A stretch of 64,000 nucleotides of DNA from Spirochaetota bacterium (lineage in GTDB: Bacteria > Spirochaetota > Spirochaetia > Treponematales > UBA12059). The stretch lies in contig JAHIWG010000141.1 in NCBI GenBank assembly GCA_018816345.1, forward strand, positions 1 through 64,000, given 5' to 3'. Numbering within the stretch: the first letter of the stretch is position 1; the number at the start of each line of letters is the position of its first letter. The position numbers and the translations under genes are program-made. Under the pieces are notes generated by a model that was not told the origin of the DNA, searched no databases, and saw nothing but the letters and a program-made list of their open reading frames with translations. Positions 18,260 to 27,284 of this stretch are shown here, in pieces.

Positions 18260-20008
18260 CTACGATTGTTTCTTCTCGATCTTAGCCCAGGTATCGCGCA
18301 GGGATACCGATCGGTTGAACACGAGGGCGCCGGGCCTCGAATCGGCGTCGCAGCAGAAATAGCCGAGGCGCTCGAACTGGAACGAATCGCCCGGTTCGGC
18401 CGTCGCGAGGCTCGGCTCGGCGAAGGCCCCGCTCAGGACCTCCCGCGAGTCCGGGTTGACGGTCGCGACCCAGTCCACGCCCGCCGGCACGTCCATCGGC
18501 CGCTCGGCGGCGAACAGCTTATCGAACAGCCTGATCTCTACGGGCAGGGCCCGGGCGGCGGAGACCCAATGGATGGTGCCCTTGACCTTGCGGTTGTCCG
18601 GCGCGTTGCCCCCGCGGGTCGCCGGGTCGTACGAGCACCTGACCGCCGTGATCTCGCCCGTGGCGGGATCCTTGTCGAAGCCGGTGCACGTGACGATGTA
18701 GCCGTAGCGCAACCTCACCGAGTTGCCCGGGTAGAGCCTGAAGTACTTAGGGGGAGGGACCTCGGCGAAGTCGTCGCGCTCGATCCACAGCTCGCCCGAG
18801 AACGGGACCTTGCGAGTGCCGGCGGAGGCGTCCTCCGGGTTATTGACCGCCTCGAGCTCGTCTACGCTCCCCTCCGGCCAGTTCTCGATGACTAGCCGTA
18901 GGGGCTTCTGCACCGCCATCACGCGCGGCGCCCTCCTATTAAGGTCCTCGCGGAGGCAGTGCTCGAGGAGCTGTATGTCGACGAGGCTATCGGTCTTGGC
19001 TATGCCTATGCGCCCGAGGAAGTCCTGGATGGCTTCCGGCGTGTAGCCGCGCCGGCGCAAACCGGCTATCGTCGGCATGCGCGGGTCGTCCCAGCCCGAG
19101 ACGACGCCGTCCTGCACCAGCCTGAGGAGCCAGCGCTTGCTCAGCACGGTATGGCTGATATTAAGGCGGGCGAATTCGATCTGCCGCGACGGGAAGACCC
19201 CGGTCTCGCGGATAAACCATTCGTAAAGCGGCCTGTGGATCTCGTACTCGAGGGAGCACAGCGAATGGGTGACGCCCTCTACGGCGTCGGATATGGCTTC
19301 CTGGAAGTCGTACATGGGGTAGATGCACCAGGCGTCGCCGGTGCGGTAATGCGGCTCGCGCTTGATCCGGTACATCACCGGGTCGCGCATCACGAGGTTG
19401 GGATGAGCCATGTCTATCTTGGCGCGCAGGGTCTTCTCGCCGTCGGCGAACTCGCCGGCCCTCATCCTGGCGAACAGGTCAAGGTTCTCCGCGACTGTCC
19501 TGTCGCGGTACGGGCTGTTGCGCCCCGGAGGCGTCAGGGTGATGTTGTTCTTATCGGGGACCGCGGTGCCCCGGTACTCGCGCGTCTCCTCCTCGCTCAG
19601 GTCGTCGACGTAGGCCACGCCCTTCTCGATAAGTTTGACGGCGTGCCCGTACATGAGCTCGTAGTAGTCGGAGGCGAAGAGCACGCGGTCGCGGCAGTCG
19701 AGGCCGAGCCATAGGGTATCGCGCTGTATCGCCTCGACGAAGGACATGTCCTCCTTGGCCGGGTTGGTGTCGTCGAAGCGGAGGTTGCAGGTGCCGCCGA
19801 AGTCCTTGGCGACGAAGTAGTCGATGCTGAAGGCCTTCGCGTGGCCTATATGCATCCAGCCGTTAGGCTCGGGAGGCAGCCTCGTCCTCACGTAGGAGAA
19901 CCGCCCCGTCCGGAGGTCCTCCGCCACGGCCTCGCGTATGAAATCGGCGCCGTGGCCGCCGGTGCCTCCGGCCTCGGGCGTATCGCTATTCGTTACCTCG
20001 TCGTTCAC
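18260..20008 (-). CDS. glnS: Glutaminyl-tRNA synthetase, likely GTG start
   Basis: RLPPEPNGWMHIGHAKAFSIDYFVAKDFGGTCNLRFDDTNPAKED, VLSKRWLLRLV. Confidence 0.92.
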   Translation of the reverse strand: MNDEVTNSDTPEAGGTGGHGADFIREAVAEDLRTGRFSYVRTRLPPEPNGWMHIGHAKAFSIDYFVAKDFGGTCNLRFDDTNPAKEDMSFVEAIQRDTLWLGLDCRDRVLFASDYYELMYGHAVKLIEKGVAYVDDLSEEETREYRGTAVPDKNNITLTPPGRNSPYRDRTVAENLDLFARMRAGEFADGEKTLRAKIDMAHPNLVMRDPVMYRIKREPHYRTGDAWCIYPMYDFQEAISDAVEGVTHSLCSLEYEIHRPLYEWFIRETGVFPSRQIEFARLNISHTVLSKRWLLRLVQDGVVSGWDDPRMPTIAGLRRRGYTPEAIQDFLGRIGIAKTDSLVDIQLLEHCLREDLNRRAPRVMAVQKPLRLVIENWPEGSVDELEAVNNPEDASAGTRKVPFSGELWIERDDFAEVPPPKYFRLYPGNSVRLRYGYIVTCTGFDKDPATGEITAVRCSYDPATRGGNAPDNRKVKGTIHWVSAARALPVEIRLFDKLFAAERPMDVPAGVDWVATVNPDSREVLSGAFAEPSLATAEPGDSFQFERLGYFCCDADSRPGALVFNRSVSLRDTWAKIEKKQS

Positions 20009-20076
20009 GTCGGTCTCCTTGCTATCGCGCTTCAGGGGCGCGGTTATATTAGTATGCCGTGCGCCCGAGCCGACGG

Positions 20077-21081
20077 TCAAGGACGGACGCGATACCCGTA
20101 AGGCTCCAGGAGCTCTATAACGTTCCCCTCGCCGACGAAATGGCCGGCGCCCGCGAATAGGTAGACGGCGAGCCCGTCGTCCAGCATCGCGGCGAGCCGC
20201 CTCGCCCAATCGGCGTTCCTGCTCGCGAACAGCGAGTCGTTGAAGGCCCCGAGCGAGGGATCGAAGGCCTCGCTCCGCTCAGCGGAGCCGCGCACGGCCG
20301 CGGCGAGCGCGGCCCTGTCATCGTCCCTATAGGCCTCGTAGACCCAGGCGAGCGATCCCGGGCGGTCCCTGTACTCGCGTATGGAGTCGCGGAGGAGGAC
20401 GAGCTGATCCGCTACGGGAGAGCCCGTGAGGAGGCGCAGCTGGAATTCGGCCGTCTCGAGGCCCTGGACCTCGACGCCGAGCCGGGCGGCCTCGGCGAGC
20501 AGCGCCGCGTCGACGCCCAGCCCCGGGTCGAGCCCGGCTGCGGCCGCCGCGTACTGGTCCAAGGCGCTGTACATGACCCAGGGCTCGAACGGCTCGAGCG
20601 CCGCGAAGATATCCGGGCCCATGAGCGATCTCGCCCACGCCGCCTCCTCGGGCGAGAGCATAGCCCCGACGGTAGCGCCGCCTGGTAACGCGGAGACGGC
20701 CATCCTCGAGAGGACGAGGCCCTGGACCTTCTCCATCTCGCCGGGGCTCAGTTCCGCGAGCACGATGTCCGACGCCTCCATGGCGGCGATAGTGCGCTCG
20801 TCCAAGGGGTACAGCTCGTCGGTACCAAGATGCAGGGTGCCCTGGACGTAGAGCGAGCCCCGCCCCCCCGGCGGCGAGTCCGGCTCGACCCTCCAAGCCA
20901 TCCTGGCCGACGAGGAGCCGTCGGCCCCCGGGGCCGGAGCTACGCTCGCGCAGGACCCCGCGAGGACGAGCGTCGCCGCGAGCGCCGCTACGAGCGCGAA
21001 GGAGGTCGCGGCGCCCGGCGGCGTAGCGCGATACCGCGGGGGCGCAGGAGCGCGGGGGCCGGGATCGGCGCGACGGCTCAC
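20077..21081 (-). CDS. TraB/GumN family protein, putative lipoprotein
   Basis: Lipobox-like LVLAGSCAS; YVQGTLHLGTDELYPL...LFAGAGHFVGEGNVIELLEPYGYRV. Confidence 0.8.
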   Translation of the reverse strand: MSRRADPGPRAPAPPRYRATPPGAATSFALVAALAATLVLAGSCASVAPAPGADGSSSARMAWRVEPDSPPGGRGSLYVQGTLHLGTDELYPLDERTIAAMEASDIVLAELSPGEMEKVQGLVLSRMAVSALPGGATVGAMLSPEEAAWARSLMGPDIFAALEPFEPWVMYSALDQYAAAAAGLDPGLGVDAALLAEAARLGVEVQGLETAEFQLRLLTGSPVADQLVLLRDSIREYRDRPGSLAWVYEAYRDDDRAALAAAVRGSAERSEAFDPSLGAFNDSLFASRNADWARRLAAMLDDGLAVYLFAGAGHFVGEGNVIELLEPYGYRVRP

Positions 21082-22583
21082 CGGCCCTCTTCAGCGGCGG
21101 CTAGGAGCGCGAGCACGGCCCGCTCGGCCCGTGCCAGGGCCTTCGCGGTCCCCAGCGCCGCGATGCTCTGGAACAAGGGGGGGCTGACTTTCGTGCCGGT
21201 GACCGCGACGCGGAGCGGCATGAGGAGGTCGCCCAGCTTGAGCCCTAGCTCCGCGGCCTTCTCGCGGAACGCCGACTCGCAGGCGTCGTGGTCCGACGGG
21301 TCAACGGCCCGCAGGAGGCCCACGGCCGCGGACAGGGCCCGGGCGGCGTCGGCCGCGTCGAGCTTCTTAGGCAGCATCTCGGCCGCCGGCGGCGTGGCCG
21401 GCTCGGCGAACAGGAAGCGCAGGGCGTCGGGAGCGTCCGTCAGGTACTTGAGCCGCTCCTTGACGAGGGGCGCCGCCGCGAGCAGGGCCGCCGCCTGGGC
21501 CTCGGTAGGCTCCGCCGCGACGAGCCCGGCCTCGGCCATGAACGGCGTTATGCGGGAAACCAGCTCGGCGTCGGAGAGCATCCTGATGTACTGCCCGTTG
21601 AACCACTCCAGCTTGACGTAATCGAACACCGCGGGAGCCTTGTTTATATGCTCCATCGTGAAGAGGCGGGCCAGGTCGTCCAGGGAGAAGATATCCCGGC
21701 CGTCCTCGTAGGAGCAGCCGAGCATGGCGACGTAGTTGATGAGGGCCGCCTCGAGGTAGCCTTTCTTGCGGAATTCGTCGACGGCGGTAGCGCCGTGCCG
21801 CTTCGACAGCTTATGCCCGTCCTCTCCCAGCACCATGGGAAGGTGGCATAGCTTCGGGGGCTCCCAGCCGAAGGCGTCGTACATGATGATGTGCAGGGGG
21901 GCGGACGGTATCCACTCCTGGGCTCGCATGACGTGCGTGATACCCATCAGGTGGTCGTCAACGACGTTGGCCAGGTGGTAGGTGGGGAAGCCGTCGCTCT
22001 TGAGGAGCACGGGGTCCGGGTTGACGTCGGCGTTCTTCCACTCGATGCGGCCGAGGAGTATGTCGTCGAAGGCGGTCACACCGTCCAGGGGTATCTTGAG
22101 CCTGATGACGTGGGGCTCCCCGGAAGCGGCGCGCTTCCCGGCCTCCGCCGGGTCCAGGGCCCGGCATGTCCTCGGGTAGCCGAAGCCGGAGGGGGACGCG
22201 GCGTCCGCGGAGGCGTCGTCGTCCGCCGCCTCGTCCTTCTTGGCCGCCTTATCCTCCGCGCAGAAGCAGTAGTAGGCCTTATCCATGTCGACGAGCCGCT
22301 GGGCGTGCTCGCGGTACAGCGCGAAGCGCTCCGACTGCACGTACGGCCCGGCGGGCCCACCGACGTCCGGGCCCTCATCCCAGTAGAACCCGAGCCACCT
22401 GAAGGTGTCGTAGAGATTCTTGACGTAGGCGTCCGAGGAGCGCGTCCTATCGGTGTCCTCGAGCCTCAGTATGAAGTCGCCTCCCACGGACTTGGCGAAG
22501 AGGTAATTAAACAGCGCCGTGCGGACGCTCCCGATATGCTGGAGCCCCGTCGGGGACGGGGCGTACCTAACTCGAGCCTTCAT
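21078..22583 (-). CDS. gltX: Glutamyl-tRNA synthetase
   Basis: VRYAPSPTGLQHIGSVRTALFNYLFAK, FILRLEDTDRTRS, KLSKRHGATAV. Confidence 0.95.
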   Translation of the reverse strand: MKARVRYAPSPTGLQHIGSVRTALFNYLFAKSVGGDFILRLEDTDRTRSSDAYVKNLYDTFRWLGFYWDEGPDVGGPAGPYVQSERFALYREHAQRLVDMDKAYYCFCAEDKAAKKDEAADDDASADAASPSGFGYPRTCRALDPAEAGKRAASGEPHVIRLKIPLDGVTAFDDILLGRIEWKNADVNPDPVLLKSDGFPTYHLANVVDDHLMGITHVMRAQEWIPSAPLHIIMYDAFGWEPPKLCHLPMVLGEDGHKLSKRHGATAVDEFRKKGYLEAALINYVAMLGCSYEDGRDIFSLDDLARLFTMEHINKAPAVFDYVKLEWFNGQYIRMLSDAELVSRITPFMAEAGLVAAEPTEAQAAALLAAAPLVKERLKYLTDAPDALRFLFAEPATPPAAEMLPKKLDAADAARALSAAVGLLRAVDPSDHDACESAFREKAAELGLKLGDLLMPLRVAVTGTKVSPPLFQSIAALGTAKALARAERAVLALLAAAEEGR

Positions 22584-22704
22584 ATGATTCTCCTAGATCG
22601 GGGATTATGCCGGGGACGAGTATACAGGCCGCCCGCGCCCATGATCAAGCGAGCCTAGGAATGCCCTATGGAGCCGGGCGCGATCTTCCGATACTATATA
22701 GGAT

Positions 22705-23988
22705 ATGAAAGCGTCCAGACTCGCGATCGCGGCGATCGCAATAGCCCTTTCCGCCGCGCTGCCACTCTTCGCGCAAGACCAGGAAGGCGACGGCGCCGTC
22801 TTCGCGCCCTACCCGTCCCGCATCCGCGCCGGCGTCCGAGGCCGAGAGGTAGTGCTTTCATGGGAGGATAGCCCCGACGTGAGCGCGGGCTACGCCGTAT
22901 ACCGCCACTCTAGCTTCCCGGACGCCGCCAATTTCGACGCCGCGATACTCCTAGGCTACGCCGACACCGGCGTAGCCGGTTTCGTCTACGCCCCCGTCGA
23001 CGAGAAGCCCTATTATTACTTCGTCCTAGGGCGGGTTCCCGCATCCGACATCGAAGGCGATCCGGAGTACCGTCTATTCATCCCCCTGCGCAACGTCATC
23101 ATCGAGCCGCTCGCGGTCTCCCTGACGGCGGCCGCGGTAGCTCCCGCCGCCGCGAAGGCCGCCAAGCCGAGGCTCTCCGGGATCCTCGCCAGGAACGACG
23201 GAGACGCCATCGTAGTCTCGATAGACGCGTACGGGGACGTAGGCAGGCTCGTCGTATACCGCGGGACGGCCCCTATACGCAACGCCTCGTCGCTGCTCGA
23301 CGCCGCGCTCGCGGCGATAATCGAGCCGGATTCCGGCCCCCATCGCGACTATCCGGTACCCGGGCTCGACTACTACTACGCCGTCGTACCGGAGAGGGAT
23401 CTCGTCGGCGGCAAGGTCGGCATAGAAGCGGGAGTCAACGCCACCGCGACGCCGGCCTCTATCCCCGCCGGCGCCTTCCGAGTGGGCCTGCCCACCTCGG
23501 GGATGACCTCGAGGAGCATGCCGCTGCCCTACCTCGTCCTGACCAAGGGCTTCGACGACGCCAAGCCGGTCGGCATAGAAGACCCCACGCCGCGCGCGCG
23601 CGTCCTATCGGCCGAGACCGAGAAGGCCATAGCGACGCTGTCGTCCGCGCTCGGATCTACTAGGAAGGCCGAGCGGCCCCGCATCACCATCTTCCCGGAG
23701 GATCTTCAATCCGGCGGAGGAGGCGAGGAATACGCCCTCCGCTCCATAGTCTCGGGCTATTTCGCGAAGGGAGCCTACGCGGAGGCCGCCAGGCAGTTCA
23801 CCCTCTACCTATCGTTGCCGAGATCGGCCGCCAACGCGGCCCGCGCCCGGTTCTATAGGGGACAGGCCCAGGCTATGGCCGGCGCCTACCGGGAGGGCTT
23901 CTTCGACCTCCTGCAGGCGCAGGAGGCCTATTACCTCGAGGCGTCGGCCTGGATCGACTACATCCTCGAGGAGCTCCGCCGGGGCTAG
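22705..23988 (+). CDS. Exported hypothetical protein, TPR-like C-terminus
   Basis: Signal peptide MKASRLAIAAIAIALSAALPLFAQ; C-terminal YFAKGAYAEAARQFTLYLS...ARARFYRGQAQAMAGAY. Confidence 0.7.
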   Translation: MKASRLAIAAIAIALSAALPLFAQDQEGDGAVFAPYPSRIRAGVRGREVVLSWEDSPDVSAGYAVYRHSSFPDAANFDAAILLGYADTGVAGFVYAPVDEKPYYYFVLGRVPASDIEGDPEYRLFIPLRNVIIEPLAVSLTAAAVAPAAAKAAKPRLSGILARNDGDAIVVSIDAYGDVGRLVVYRGTAPIRNASSLLDAALAAIIEPDSGPHRDYPVPGLDYYYAVVPERDLVGGKVGIEAGVNATATPASIPAGAFRVGLPTSGMTSRSMPLPYLVLTKGFDDAKPVGIEDPTPRARVLSAETEKAIATLSSALGSTRKAERPRITIFPEDLQSGGGGEEYALRSIVSGYFAKGAYAEAARQFTLYLSLPRSAANAARARFYRGQAQAMAGAYREGFFDLLQAQEAYYLEASAWIDYILEELRRG

Positions 23989-23991
23989 CCC

Positions 23992-25035
23992 TCAGAACCC
24001 GAAGCGATACTCGATGGCGTGCCTATAGACGCTTCCCGGAAGCAGCACGCACGAGGGGAAGTCGGGCCTATTGGGACTGTCGGGGAAGTATTCCGCCTCG
24101 AGGCAGAAGCCGGCGTGCTTGTCGTATACGGAGCCTCTCTTGCCGCGGTAATCCGCGAGGAAATTGCCCGAATAGAACTGCATCCCCGGCATATCGGTAT
24201 AGGCCTCGAGCGTGCGGCCGCTCTCCGGCTCCACCACGCGCGCGGCCCGCCTAAGCGTCGTCCCGTTCCACCCGTCTATGACGAAGCAATGGTCGTAGCC
24301 GCCGGCCGCCTCTATATCGGCGCCGACGGCCTTGCGGGCCCTGAAATCGAACGGCGTGCCGGCCACCGGGGCCGGGGCCCCGGGCACGGGAATAAGGTCC
24401 GGGCCGACGGCGACGTAGGCGGACGAGGCAAGCTCCAGCTCGTGCCCCAGGATCGTGCCGTCGCCCTCTCCCCTGAGGTTGAAGTACGCGTGGTTGGTGA
24501 TGTTCACGGGGGTCGCGGCGTCGGTACGCGCCTCGTAGCGTATGGCCAGCGTGCAATCCGCTCGGAGTGAGAACTCGGCTACGACGTCGAGCCGCCCCGG
24601 GAAGCCTTGGTCGCCGTCGGGGCTGGACAGCTCCATGCGCACCGTCGGATCGCCCCCGTCGCTCCCCGCCTCGGCCTTCCAGCACTGCCTATCGAAGCCC
24701 TTGAGCCCCCCGTGCAGGGAATTCTTGCCGTTGTTGGCCGCGAGCCTATACTCCTTGCCGCCCAGGGCGAAGCGCGCCCCTCCTATGCGGTTGGCGTAGC
24801 GGCCGACGGTAGAGCCGAAATACGGGTGCCTGGCCGAGTATCCGGCCAGGGTCGACGAGCCGAGGAGCACGTCCAGTACGGCGCCCTTGCCCGTAGGCAC
24901 CGCCGCCGACGTTATTATCGCGCCGTACTCCGAGACGCAGACGCGCATCGAGCCGTTATCGAGCGCGAACAGCCGCGGCTCGGAGCCGTCGGACATGACG
25001 CCGAAACCGATCGACCTTACCGTAGTTCCCTTCAT
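23992..25035 (-). CDS. galM: Aldose 1-epimerase
   Basis: GSTVGRYANRIGGARF, NNGKNSLHGGLKGFDRQCW, NHAYFNLRGEG. Confidence 0.92.
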   Translation of the reverse strand: MKGTTVRSIGFGVMSDGSEPRLFALDNGSMRVCVSEYGAIITSAAVPTGKGAVLDVLLGSSTLAGYSARHPYFGSTVGRYANRIGGARFALGGKEYRLAANNGKNSLHGGLKGFDRQCWKAEAGSDGGDPTVRMELSSPDGDQGFPGRLDVVAEFSLRADCTLAIRYEARTDAATPVNITNHAYFNLRGEGDGTILGHELELASSAYVAVGPDLIPVPGAPAPVAGTPFDFRARKAVGADIEAAGGYDHCFVIDGWNGTTLRRAARVVEPESGRTLEAYTDMPGMQFYSGNFLADYRGKRGSVYDKHAGFCLEAEYFPDSPNRPDFPSCVLLPGSVYRHAIEYRFGF

Positions 25036-25874
25036 TTAGACGCTCCGTTCCTGGCCGGTACTCCGTAGTACGCCATGAGGATCAGCTCGAATATCCGGCG
25101 CGGCAGAGCGCGCCGTAACGCCATGGCCAAGCGCTGCCCCCAGGGGCCCACCGAGTACCTGGCCCTCAGGCGCCTCGCGTCGAGGAGCTTGAGCGCGAGG
25201 CGGGCCACGATGACGGGATCTGAGCCTTCCCGCTCGCTCCTCTCCATGCCTCCGATCGCCCGGCGGCCGGCCTCCGAGTACGGGCCGCCCTCGGCGAGGC
25301 CGAAGACCTCGCGAGCCGCCGTGAATCCCGTCCTGAAATCGCCGGGCTCGATCAGGGCGACGCGCACGGCGCCGCCTACCTCCATGCGCAGCGAGTCGAC
25401 GAAGCCTTCAAGGGCGAATTTGCTCGCGGCGTAATAGGCCTGGAACGGCACGCCTACGAGGCCCGCCATCGAGCCGAGGACCAGCACGGTCCCTCCGTTG
25501 ACCCGCATCGACGGCAGGACGGCGCGGACCGCGCGCGCGACGCCGAGGAAGTTGACGTCCATCTGGCGGGCGGCCTCGACGATGGGAACCTCCTCGACCG
25601 CGCCCGCGATGCCAATCCCCGCGCAGCACAGGAGCGCGTCTATCCGGCCGTCCTTGGCCAGCACGTAATCGACGACGCTCGTGACCGAATCGTCGTCCGT
25701 CGCGTCCATCCTGACGAGCTCGAAGAATTCGTCGGCCCGGCGGTTCTTCTCGTCGGGGCGCCGGCTCGTGCCGTAGACGACGAAGCCTTTCTTGGCTAGA
25801 TGGGTGGCGCACGCGTTGCCGAGCCCGCTGGACGCCCCCGTCACGATCACTACGCGCTTGCGCTTATCGTTCAT
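25032..25874 (-). CDS. SDR family oxidoreductase
   Basis: VIVTGASSGLGNACATHLAKKGF, YYAASKFALEGF. Confidence 0.9.
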   Translation of the reverse strand: MNDKRKRVVIVTGASSGLGNACATHLAKKGFVVYGTSRRPDEKNRRADEFFELVRMDATDDDSVTSVVDYVLAKDGRIDALLCCAGIGIAGAVEEVPIVEAARQMDVNFLGVARAVRAVLPSMRVNGGTVLVLGSMAGLVGVPFQAYYAASKFALEGFVDSLRMEVGGAVRVALIEPGDFRTGFTAAREVFGLAEGGPYSEAGRRAIGGMERSEREGSDPVIVARLALKLLDARRLRARYSVGPWGQRLAMALRRALPRRIFELILMAYYGVPARNGASK

Positions 25875-26424
25875 GCGCCGCCCGTCCGCCCATCGCCGCT
25901 ACCACGACGTCCGCGATACGCTCGGGCGTCATGCGCTCGGTATTGATGAGCAGGTCGGCGAAGTCGTAGCGGTCGTTGTCGATGCCGTAGATCGAGAGGT
26001 ATCGCTCGCGGTCTATCTCGTCGCGACGTTTCGTGAAGGCCAGCACCTCGGCGCTCTCGCCGCCTTCACGCCTCCTGATGCGCTCCGCCCGCACCTCGCT
26101 CGAGGCGTGCAGGTAGACGCGCAGGTCGGCGTCCCTGACGAGCCAGATCGACAGCCGGGAGCCTATGACGCAGTCTCCCTCGTGGGCCATGGCGACCTGG
26201 CGCTCGTCCAGGGTCCTGTCGTAGGACGAGTCGGCGCTGGCCATCTCGAGGAGCTTGACGAAGGGTACGCCCATCTCGTCCGCCATGGTATGGAAGGTAT
26301 AGTTGACGAGCCTCCGCCCTAGCCTCTCGGCGACGAGCCTCGAGACGGTCGAGTTGCCGCAGCCGCTCTTCCCCGAGATGGCGATGATCGAGGCCTTCCC
26401 GCCTTGTACGTCCTCTACGCTCAT
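25864..26424 (-). CDS. Cytidylate kinase-like protein
   Basis: IIAISGKSGCGNSTVSRLVAERLG...RRRDEIDRERY-like core; start set at MSVEDVQ. Confidence 0.8.
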   Translation of the reverse strand: MSVEDVQGGKASIIAISGKSGCGNSTVSRLVAERLGRRLVNYTFHTMADEMGVPFVKLLEMASADSSYDRTLDERQVAMAHEGDCVIGSRLSIWLVRDADLRVYLHASSEVRAERIRRREGGESAEVLAFTKRRDEIDRERYLSIYGIDNDRYDFADLLINTERMTPERIADVVVAAMGGRAAHER

Positions 26425-27284
26425 TCTACGTTCCTCGCCTGTTCCCGGATATTCTCTACCGCGTCCTTCATCCGTATCACCGCGTCGGATACGCGCGCGT
26501 CGGCGCTCTTCGAGCCTATGGTATTGGCCTCGCGGTTCATCTCCTGGCATATGAAGTCCAGCTTCTTCCCGCATACGGGCTCGGCCATGGCCTTCCTGAA
26601 GGCGGCAATGTGGGAGCGTAGCCTGACTATCTCCTCGTTGATCGTGTGCTTGGCGAGGTAGGAGGCCAGCTCCCCCAGGACGCGGGCCTCGTCGACCAGG
26701 TCGCCCATGACCTCCTCGAAGCGCGCGCGGAGGTTAGCGCGGATAGACGCCTCGATATCGGGAGTCGCCGCCTCTATCACGTCGAGCGCCGCCTCCAGCT
26801 GCGCCAGCTTCTCGTCGAGATCGGCCTTCGTGGAGGCCCCTTCCCACTCCCGCTCGGCGTCGAACGCGTCCAGGCACGAGGACAGGGCGGGCTCGAGCGC
26901 GGCCCAGAGCGCGTCGGCGTCGACGGTGCGCTCGTAGCCGAGCATGCCGTCTATGCCTAGTATATGGGACAAGCGCACGGGCTCGTCGATGCCGGCGGCG
27001 GCGGCGAGCCGCCTAATCGCGTCCGCCACGGCCTTGGCGCTCGAGGCGTCGACGACTACCTCGGTGGGCATATCCCCGCCAAGGACCCGGATGGATAGGT
27101 CAGCCTTGCCCCTGGCGACGCGGGACTCTACGAGATCTCGTATCCTGCGCTCGACGGGCCCGAGATAGCCAGGCATCTGCGCGGACAGCTCGAAGAAGCG
27201 GTTGTTCCACGCCTTGATGACGATAGAAGCCTTGAGGCTAGGCGTATCGAGTCGTACGGCCCCGTAGCCGGTCATGCTTTTCAT
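26421..27284 (-). CDS. YicC family protein (endoribonuclease YicC-like)
   Basis: MKSMTGYGAVRLD...WNNRFFELSAQMPGYL...KLDFICQEMNREANTIGSKSADARVSD. Confidence 0.9.
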   Translation of the reverse strand: MKSMTGYGAVRLDTPSLKASIVIKAWNNRFFELSAQMPGYLGPVERRIRDLVESRVARGKADLSIRVLGGDMPTEVVVDASSAKAVADAIRRLAAAAGIDEPVRLSHILGIDGMLGYERTVDADALWAALEPALSSCLDAFDAEREWEGASTKADLDEKLAQLEAALDVIEAATPDIEASIRANLRARFEEVMGDLVDEARVLGELASYLAKHTINEEIVRLRSHIAAFRKAMAEPVCGKKLDFICQEMNREANTIGSKSADARVSDAVIRMKDAVENIREQARNVE

